DNA of 10,347 nucleotides from Planctomycetaceae bacterium (GTDB lineage Bacteria > Planctomycetota > Planctomycetia > Pirellulales > UBA1268). Shown here piece by piece: positions 1 to 5,316 of this stretch (positions are counted from its first letter, which is position 1; every line of letters begins with the position of its first letter). Under the pieces are notes generated by a model. It had not been told where the DNA came from, searched no databases, and was given only the letters and a program-made list of their open reading frames with translations. The stretch covers positions 1 to 10,347 of the forward strand of contig JAUWWJ010000028.1 of assembly GCA_030616935.1 (NCBI GenBank), read 5' to 3'. The translations under genes and the position numbers were made by a program.

Positions 1-7
1 GGCGACT

Positions 8-1795
8 ATGCAAACTTGGTTGAGGGAACCGCGGTATGCAGAGTTTGCTGAGCAGCTTGCTGATCTCATTGTTCGTGCAAAAGTAGATAAGCAAATTTGG
101 AAGTCACTGGACGATGCATACTGGACAGTTATTCCCTTTGGCACTGGGGGACGGCGCGGGAAAATGTTTCCGGTTGGATCCAATGCAATTAACGACCGCA
201 CGATTGGAGAAAGTGCCCAGGGGCTTGCTGAGTATGTCATGGCGACTCGTACGGCAGGCAGTGAGCCTAGTTGTACCATTGCGTATGACACACGGCATCG
301 TTCAGAACATTTTGCCAAGCTGTGTAGTGAAATTCTTTTAGCAGCGGGGTTCAAGATTTTTTTCCTGCGAGGATATCGGAGTACTCCAGAACTTTCGTAT
401 GCGGTTCGCTATACCGAGAGTACGTGCGGCATCATGGTTACGGCGAGTCATAACCCACCCAGTGACAATGCTGTCAAGGTATACTGGTCTGGTGGTGTTC
501 AGGTGTTACCGCCTCACGACAAAGGTATTATTGAACGGGTCATGCAGGTCAACGAAATCAGCCGACTCCCGTTTAATGATGGGGTGAACAACGGACGGGT
601 TGTTTTCATGGAAGATGAAATTGACCCGGCTTTTGTGCGTGCCGTGTTGAAGCAGGCAACAACCGGTTCTCGTGATCTTTCTGTTCTATACACGCCACTC
701 CATGGTGTTGGGGCCACCGCTGTTATTCCTGTGCTGGAAGGAGCAGGTTTTCAGAATGTGAGGCTGTACGGCCCACAGGCTGAGCCCAATGGCGACTTCC
801 CTAACGTTCCTGGACATGTTGCGAATCCAGAAAATGCAAACGTACTCACTGGAGCAATTGAGGAAGCACGCAGTCGATCCGATGACGTCGTTATGGCAAG
901 TGATCCAGATTGTGATCGTCTTGGTGCGGCCGCTGCAGTGGGACCAGAGAAAGATAGTAAGTGGAAAACATTCACAGGAAATCAGCTCGGTGCCTTATTG
1001 ACTGAGTGGGTTCTTGAAACGAAGAGCCGACAAAATGTTCTCCAGCCAACAGATACGGTTGTTACAACTCTGGTCACGAGTGGCCTTATTCGTCATATCG
1101 GCAAAAAGCATGGGGTGAACGTCGTCGATGGGCTCCAGGTTGGCTTTAAATGGATTGGTCGAACGATCGATGACATCGGGCCAGAACACTTTGTTTTTGG
1201 GTGCGAAGAGTCTCATGGATATTTGGCAGGAACACATGTCCGTGACAAAGACGCAAGTGTTGCAGCGTTACTTCTGGCTGAGCTAGCAGCAGAGCTCAAA
1301 GCACAAGGAAGGACATTGCATCAAAAACTCGATGATCTTTTCTGCACATATGGGTGTCATCTTGAACGACAGGTGGCGATCACATTGCCAGGAGCAGCAG
1401 GAATGGATCGCATGCAGGAGATCATGACAGGTTTGCGTGCCAATCCGCCAATAGAATTGGGAGGCCTGACCGTGAGACGAACAAGAGACTATGGTCAACT
1501 GAAAGTCTATGATCCTGATCAAGGGGAGTTGCCATTTGAGGGCGAGCAGGGGAACCTCGTTATCTTTGATCTTATTGATGCCGAAACTGCAGGGAAGAAA
1601 GATTCAGAGCTTCTGTTTCCTCCACTCGGTAATGCAGTAGCAGCCAGACCTTCTGGCACTGAGCCCAAAATCAAGTTTTATCTTTTCGCTGCATCTCAAC
1701 CGACGCCTCCAGAAGACCTGCCAGCTGTAAAGGCTGTGTTGGAACGCCGGATAAATCTTCTGGAAGAAGATTTACGGAGTCGAGTGGGAGTGTAA
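8..1795 (+). CDS. Phosphoglucomutase/phosphomannomutase (alpha-D-phosphohexomutase family), probably 5'-incomplete
   Basis: This cytoplasmic enzyme interconverts hexose 1-phosphates and 6-phosphates through a phosphoserine intermediate, feeding glycogen, cell-envelope sugar and glycolytic pools. All four family signatures are visible in the 595 codons read from the ATG at 8: the N-terminal FGTGGRRG (44-51), the catalytic loop TASHNP with the phosphorylated serine at Ser147 (145-150), the Mg-binding loop DPDCDR (299-304), the sugar-recognition loop EESHG (400-404) and the phosphate-binding loop RPSGTEPK (547-554). Nothing required for catalysis is missing. The overall layout resembles the longer PgcA/PGM2-type enzymes rather than short bacterial phosphomannomutases. 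The reading frame is open to the left edge (codons GCG ACT precede the ATG) and no ribosome-binding site can be seen in the seven available bases. The ATG may therefore be an internal methionine and the true start may lie upstream. Whether glucose or mannose phosphate is preferred cannot be decided from sequence alone. The next gene, uvrC, follows after 102 bp with no functional link apparent. Confidence 0.93.
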   Translation: MQTWLREPRYAEFAEQLADLIVRAKVDKQIWKSLDDAYWTVIPFGTGGRRGKMFPVGSNAINDRTIGESAQGLAEYVMATRTAGSEPSCTIAYDTRHRSEHFAKLCSEILLAAGFKIFFLRGYRSTPELSYAVRYTESTCGIMVTASHNPPSDNAVKVYWSGGVQVLPPHDKGIIERVMQVNEISRLPFNDGVNNGRVVFMEDEIDPAFVRAVLKQATTGSRDLSVLYTPLHGVGATAVIPVLEGAGFQNVRLYGPQAEPNGDFPNVPGHVANPENANVLTGAIEEARSRSDDVVMASDPDCDRLGAAAAVGPEKDSKWKTFTGNQLGALLTEWVLETKSRQNVLQPTDTVVTTLVTSGLIRHIGKKHGVNVVDGLQVGFKWIGRTIDDIGPEHFVFGCEESHGYLAGTHVRDKDASVAALLLAELAAELKAQGRTLHQKLDDLFCTYGCHLERQVAITLPGAAGMDRMQEIMTGLRANPPIELGGLTVRRTRDYGQLKVYDPDQGELPFEGEQGNLVIFDLIDAETAGKKDSELLFPPLGNAVAARPSGTEPKIKFYLFAASQPTPPEDLPAVKAVLERRINLLEEDLRSRVGV

Positions 1796-1897
1796 GAATA
1801 GAGATGCACTTGCCGTGAGATCGAAAGGGGAGGCATTTTGAGCTCAATCCTCGTCTAAGGTGGATGGCAAAAGGTATTTTCCTCATAGAATGCATGG

Positions 1898-3277
1898 ATG
1901 AGTGATTCCTCTGATCTACATTCCGAAACATCTCCAGCAGATACCGATGGATTGTCCACGACTCCCGACTTCGCTGCAGCGGCGAAGAAGGTTCGAGACT
2001 TTCCACAGACGGCGGGTGTCTATTTGATGAAGGACAGTGCCGGTCGAGTAATCTATGTTGGAAAGGCAAATAATTTACGGAGCCGGGCGGGGAGTTACTT
2101 TCTCAAGGCGGCGGAAGTTGATCGACGTACAGCTGATCTTGTTCGCGAAATACGAGATATTGACTATCTGGAAGCGGATAGTGAAGTGGATGCACTTCTT
2201 CTTGAGAGTCGGCTGATCAAAGATGTACAGCCACGATTTAATTCGCTGCTCAAAGACGATAAGACGTTTCCTTATCTGCAGATTACCACGCATGAAGATT
2301 TCCCTCGGATCGAATTCACGCGATCTCCAGCCTCCAAAGGTGTGAAGCTTTACGGTCCATTTCCAAGTGCAGGGAGTCTTCGTGGAGCGATCGTTGTGCT
2401 TCAGAGGATTTTCAAGTTCCGTACGTGCTCGCTCGATATCGATGTAGATGATCCCCAGTGGCGGTGGTTTCGCCCGTGCCTGCTAGCATCGATTGGTCAA
2501 TGTACGGCACCATGTAATCTACGGATCACAAAGGCGGATTATCGAAAAGATATCAATCGACTAAAGACATTTTTGGAGGGTGGGAAAAAACGGCTCTTGA
2601 AAGAGATGCACGGTGAAATGTTGGTGGCATCGCAAGGGCTTGACTATGAAAAGGCGGCAAGGCTTCGTGATGAAATTAAGCTTCTTGAACGGCTTCATGA
2701 ACGTGGTGATCTTGAGGAGCACGTTCAACCCGAGGTGTTCCTTGTTGATCCAAAAAAAGGGCTTGCTGGCCTTGAGAAAGTCCTAGGTCTTTCGGGGACA
2801 CCACGAGTCATAGAGGGTGTTGATATCGCTCATCTGGCTGGCAATGAAACAGTTGCCAGCCTTGTCCAGTTTATTGACGGTCTTCCTTTTAAACCAGGGT
2901 ACAAGCGATACCGGATCAAAACGGTTGACGGCATCGATGACTTCAAAAGTATTCACGAAGTTGTTTTGCGAAGATTTTCTCGACTGCTTCGAGAAGGAGC
3001 GTCACTTCCAGATATATTTCTTATTGACGGTGGGAAAGGACAATTGTCTGCGGCTCTGGATGCACTTAATTCTTTAGGAGTCGTTCCCCCATGCATTCTT
3101 TCGATTGCCAAAAGGGAAGAAGAAATTTTCCTGCCCGGGAAATCAGAACCTTTACGCCTGTCACGAGATGCGTATTCATTACGCTTGTTGGAATATGTGC
3201 GTGATGAAGCCCATCGGTTTGCCCAGCACTACCATCATCTCCTTCGAGGCAAACGAACACTCGCCGATGACACCTGA
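1898..3277 (+). CDS. uvrC: Compact UvrC-type excinuclease subunit lacking the C-terminal HhH domain
   Basis: UvrC makes the two incisions in UvrABC nucleotide excision repair. Domains in order of the 459 residues: a Ser/Thr/Asp-rich N-terminal tail (1-29); a GIY-YIG nuclease for 3' incision (AGVYLMK 39-45 with Tyr42, IYVGKA 52-57, Arg61, Glu103, Asn115); a four-cysteine Fe-S type site (Cys177, Cys194, Cys202, Cys206); a UVR helical hairpin that contacts UvrB (about 234-268); and an RNase H-like nuclease for 5' incision. The latter keeps Asp309 (GVDIAH), Asp347/348, Asp377 (LIDGGKGQ) and the catalytic-type His446 after RDEAHRFAQ. The protein is short for the family (E. coli UvrC has 610 residues). 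It ends at 459, just after the RNase H-like domain, with no helix-hairpin-helix pair. Only about 40 residues separate the UVR hairpin from Asp309, against about 160 in E. coli. No frameshift explains this, as the 60 bases after the stop encode nothing HhH-like. ATG 1898 is the first usable start (in-frame TAG at 1886-1888), but it has no good Shine-Dalgarno sequence. Confidence 0.92.
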   Translation: MSDSSDLHSETSPADTDGLSTTPDFAAAAKKVRDFPQTAGVYLMKDSAGRVIYVGKANNLRSRAGSYFLKAAEVDRRTADLVREIRDIDYLEADSEVDALLLESRLIKDVQPRFNSLLKDDKTFPYLQITTHEDFPRIEFTRSPASKGVKLYGPFPSAGSLRGAIVVLQRIFKFRTCSLDIDVDDPQWRWFRPCLLASIGQCTAPCNLRITKADYRKDINRLKTFLEGGKKRLLKEMHGEMLVASQGLDYEKAARLRDEIKLLERLHERGDLEEHVQPEVFLVDPKKGLAGLEKVLGLSGTPRVIEGVDIAHLAGNETVASLVQFIDGLPFKPGYKRYRIKTVDGIDDFKSIHEVVLRRFSRLLREGASLPDIFLIDGGKGQLSAALDALNSLGVVPPCILSIAKREEEIFLPGKSEPLRLSRDAYSLRLLEYVRDEAHRFAQHYHHLLRGKRTLADDT

Positions 3278-3297
3278 CAGATTTGATAGGTGTCAGG
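3268..3297. terminator. Overlapping inverted repeats at the uvrC 3' end; candidate bidirectional terminator
   Basis: Two alternative stems share these bases. One is TGACACCT (3268-3275) with AGGTGTCA (3288-3295), an 8-bp perfect stem with a 12-base loop. The other is CCTGACA (3273-3279) with TGTCAGG (3291-3297), a 7-bp perfect stem. They cannot form together. The element covers the uvrC stop codon (3275-3277) and lies between two convergent genes, where a shared terminator would be expected. There is no T-tract on either side, so it is not a classical intrinsic terminator. It could instead be an mRNA-stabilising hairpin or a protein-binding palindrome. Confidence 0.35.
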
Positions 3298-3337
3298 AGA
3301 AAGAATGTGGATTTGTCGTTACATACCGAGAGACGAA

Positions 3338-3697
3338 TTATTCACCCTGTAGCCAGGATCGGGCTGTGTCGATTTCACTTTGATCAAAGTATGCAATTTT
3401 CGCTGTCGTAAACGGCTTGCAAAACCAAGCCATGCCCTGCTCCCATTTCTTTTCACCAACCATGGCAACCCGCTCAATTTCTCCGAAGTGTTTCATGTCA
3501 AATTTGATGTCTTCCCACAGTGCACCGATATCCCAGCCGGAAAAGTCGTGCATTGAAAATAGAATCTTGACTTTCCCCTTTTTCATTTCCGATTCGATAA
3601 CAGGAACAAATTCGTCATAGTCGGCGCGGGTGAGTTTTCCGGTCGTAGCCACTTCGATGATTCGGTCGTTTTGCAGATTGGTTACCTGAACAGCCAT
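3338..3697 (-). CDS. SpoIIAA-like / STAS-fold protein
   Basis: This 119-residue soluble protein resembles the SpoIIAA-like (STAS/SEC14-type) family. Its pattern is an N-terminal strand with GKLTRADYDEF (20-30), a strand ending in an FSGWD motif (52-56), a long amphipathic helix leading into FGEIERVAMVG (71-81), then KKWEQGMAWFCKPF (83-96) and a final strand-helix. Related proteins are found widely as stand-alone genes and their role is poorly defined. Anti-sigma antagonist function should not be assumed, because the DSSG-type phosphorylatable serine motif of true SpoIIAA is not present. There is no signal peptide or membrane segment. The start at 3697 is supported by AAAGAGGGG (3713-3705 on the minus strand), seven bases before the ATG. 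The gene converges on uvrC (60-bp gap between stops) and diverges from the DUF1501 operon. It may share the 202-bp regulatory gap with that operon, although no partner gene (kinase or sigma factor) is nearby. Confidence 0.8.
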   Translation of the reverse strand: MAVQVTNLQNDRIIEVATTGKLTRADYDEFVPVIESEMKKGKVKILFSMHDFSGWDIGALWEDIKFDMKHFGEIERVAMVGEKKWEQGMAWFCKPFTTAKIAYFDQSEIDTARSWLQGE

Positions 3698-3704
3698 ACA
3701 ATTA

Positions 3705-3713
3705 CCCCTCTTT
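3705..3713 (-). promoter_or_regulatory. Ribosome-binding site of the SpoIIAA-like gene
   Basis: On the minus strand AAAGAGGGG lies seven bases upstream of the ATG at 3697. It is purine-rich with reasonable anti-16S complementarity and fixes the start of this short gene. Confidence 0.6.
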
Positions 3714-3885
3714 ATGGTGGTCCTGCTGGTTTTTTCGATACTGCACCAGCTGTTTGCACTAAGAATCTAGTCGTTTTTGACGCCCCGATTGGTGCGTAAT
3801 AGGTGACGGATAGCTAACATTAATGACGGTATCCGCACCATTCGATGAGTATACGTAAACTATTGTTTTGGGACTACTGAATATT
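3714..3885. promoter_or_regulatory. Divergent intergenic control region with TGACG repeats and inverted repeats
   Basis: This gap separates the divergent SpoIIAA-like gene and the exported-protein operon, so it must carry promoters for both. TGACG occurs three times in the same orientation (3778-3782, 3804-3808, 3824-3828). The last two extend to TGACGG and lie exactly 20 bases apart, about two helical turns. Inverted repeats surround them: TGGTGCG (3790-3796) with CGCACCA (3834-3840), and GGATA (3808-3812) with TATCC (3830-3834). I could not identify a convincing -35/-10 pair. TTGACG at 3777-3782 lacks a -10 at good spacing. The repeats look like operator half-sites, but no regulator is known from this window. 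Confidence 0.35.
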
Positions 3886-3892
3886 AAAGGAG
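3886..3892 (+). promoter_or_regulatory. Shine-Dalgarno site selecting the TTG start of the DUF1501 gene
   Basis: AAAGGAG is a strong match to the anti-Shine-Dalgarno sequence and ends seven bases before TTG 3900-3902. It supports the rare TTG initiator, which also places the twin-arginine motif at a normal distance from the N-terminus. Confidence 0.75.
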
Positions 3893-3899
3893 ACAGACC

Positions 3900-5252
3900 T
3901 TGAATCCTCATGACATCTCGCATGCAGTGGGTACTCGTTGCGATTTTTCGCGTCAACTAAGGTCTGGGAACCGCAGAGAATTCCTTCAGGTTGGTTCCTT
4001 GGCCGGCTTTGGTCTTTCACTGGGGTCCTTTCTGAGCATGAGGTCTGCTCAAGCCGATGCAAAGCAGTTCGAGCATTTTGAAGGCACTGCCAAGAGCGTT
4101 ATTCATATCTGGCTTCCTGGTGGATGGTCGCAGCAGGAAACATTTGACCCCAAGCCACTCTCGCCTCTCGAGTACAGAGGGGAGATGGGAACAGTCGAGA
4201 CAGCGTTGCCTGGTGTTCGTTTCAATCAGCACCTCAAAAAGACGGCAAAGATCGCTGACAAAATTACAGTCATTCGTTCAATGACTCACGGAGAGGCGGC
4301 TCATCCTCGCGGTACTCACAATATGTTTACGGGGTACCGTCCTAGCCCTGCAGTTACCTATCCAAGTTTCGGTAGCGTTGTGTCCCACGAACTTGGCCCA
4401 CGAGCAAACCTACCTCCATATGTCTGCTTACCGAATCTGCCAGCGCCTGATGCTGAGGCTGGATATCTGGGAAGTGCGTATGGTCCGTTCACCCTCGGTT
4501 CAGATCCAGCGAGCAATAACTTCACAGTCCGGGATCTTTCACTGCCCGGTGGCGTTGATACAAAGCGGTTTGAGTCTCGCCGTCACCTGCGGAACGTTGT
4601 TGGGAGGCACTTTAATCGCCTTGAAGGTTCTGACAACATTACAGCTATGGATAGCTTCTATCAGCGAGCGTACGACCTGGTGAGTTCGTCGAAAGCACAG
4701 GCAGCGTTTGATATCAATGTTGAACCGAAGGAATTACGAGACCGATACGGTCGGAATCAAGCAGGGCAACGAATGATTCTTGCTCGAAGACTCGTCGAAG
4801 CAGGTGTTCGCTTTGTGACAATGTCATATGGCAGTTGGGACATGCATCAGAAAGTAAAGCAAGGAATTGACCGTACGCTTCCTCCGTTTGATCAGGCGTT
4901 TGCTGCCTTAATTGGTGATCTCGAACAGCGTGGGTTGCTCGATTCAACACTTGTTATGGTGTCAAGCGAGTTTGGTCGCACTCCAAAAATAAATAAGGAT
5001 TCCGGACGCGACCATTGGCCGAAAGTTTTCAGTACGGTTCTGGCTGGTGGTGGTGTGAAAAAGGGGCTGATTCACGGTGCCTCTGATTCGATAGCAGCAG
5101 AGCCATTTGATAGCCCAGTCACAATCGAGGATCTTGCGACAACGGTCTACCATTGCCTCGGCATTGTCGCGGAGAAGGAGTTGATGGCTCCCGGAGCACG
5201 TCCCGTCGAGATAGTTGATGGCGGGAAGGTGCTGCACGAGTTGCTCGTCTAA
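3900..5252 (+). CDS. DUF1501 family protein, Tat-exported, alkaline-phosphatase-like fold
   Basis: This is a 450-residue member of the DUF1501 family, which belongs to the alkaline phosphatase/sulfatase structural superfamily. Its substrate is unknown. Residues 1-54 are a twin-arginine signal: a polar N-region with NRREFLQ (Arg25-Arg26), a hydrophobic stretch (about 31-45) and an AQADA-type cleavage region (50-54). It is therefore probably exported already folded. Family landmarks are WLPGGWSQQETFDPKP (71-86), the His-rich SMTHGEAAHPRGTHNMFTG (127-145, His130, His135 and His140), GSWDMH (311-316), SEFGRTP (356-362) and GRDHWP (369-374). The later His/Asp clusters sit where this fold normally binds metal. 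The first motif differs from the usual GGPSQxDTFDPKP pattern, with Trp76 and Glu80 in place of Pro and Asp. The start is TTG, chosen because of the strong site at 3886-3892. It is the first gene of the exported operon, followed after 64 bp by the PPC-domain gene. Enzymatic activity is inference only. Confidence 0.9.
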   Translation: MNPHDISHAVGTRCDFSRQLRSGNRREFLQVGSLAGFGLSLGSFLSMRSAQADAKQFEHFEGTAKSVIHIWLPGGWSQQETFDPKPLSPLEYRGEMGTVETALPGVRFNQHLKKTAKIADKITVIRSMTHGEAAHPRGTHNMFTGYRPSPAVTYPSFGSVVSHELGPRANLPPYVCLPNLPAPDAEAGYLGSAYGPFTLGSDPASNNFTVRDLSLPGGVDTKRFESRRHLRNVVGRHFNRLEGSDNITAMDSFYQRAYDLVSSSKAQAAFDINVEPKELRDRYGRNQAGQRMILARRLVEAGVRFVTMSYGSWDMHQKVKQGIDRTLPPFDQAFAALIGDLEQRGLLDSTLVMVSSEFGRTPKINKDSGRDHWPKVFSTVLAGGGVKKGLIHGASDSIAAEPFDSPVTIEDLATTVYHCLGIVAEKELMAPGARPVEIVDGGKVLHELLV

Positions 5253-5298
5253 TTCCGAATTCTTTCAAAGTGAATAAGTTCTCCCGCAGGTTTCTCGG

Positions 5299-5305
5299 AA
5301 GGAAG
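5299..5305 (+). promoter_or_regulatory. Ribosome-binding site of the PPC-domain gene
   Basis: AAGGAAG within GGAAGGAAG (5297-5305) lies 11 bases before ATG 5317. No separate promoter or terminator is evident in the 64-bp gap after the DUF1501 stop, which fits co-transcription. TTCCGA (5253-5258) is complementary to TCGGAA (5295-5300) and could partly mask this site, but six base pairs over a 36-base loop is weak. Confidence 0.55.
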
Positions 5306-5316
5306 TCATTTTTCTA

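Noticed and set aside
1838..1858. Six-codon minicistron with TTG start before uvrC
   Set aside because: It is too short to call as a gene from one sequence; kept only as part of a low-interest finding on the leader.
1671..2069. Minus-strand open frame of 132 codons across the mutase/uvrC junction
   Set aside because: It is antisense to two well-supported genes, has no recognisable domain and its composition reads like a codon shadow.
3105..3383. Plus-strand frame running past the uvrC stop, considered as a frameshifted HhH domain
   Set aside because: The translation after the uvrC stop has no helix-hairpin-helix pattern (no GIGPK-like motif), so a simple frameshift does not explain the short UvrC.
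3777..3802. TTGACG ... TAATAG as a sigma-70 type promoter
   Set aside because: The spacing is only 14 bases and the -10 match is weak, so I do not call a promoter.
5253..5300. TTCCGA/TCGGAA as an attenuator between the DUF1501 and PPC genes
   Set aside because: Six base pairs across a 36-base loop is expected by chance and there is no T-tract.
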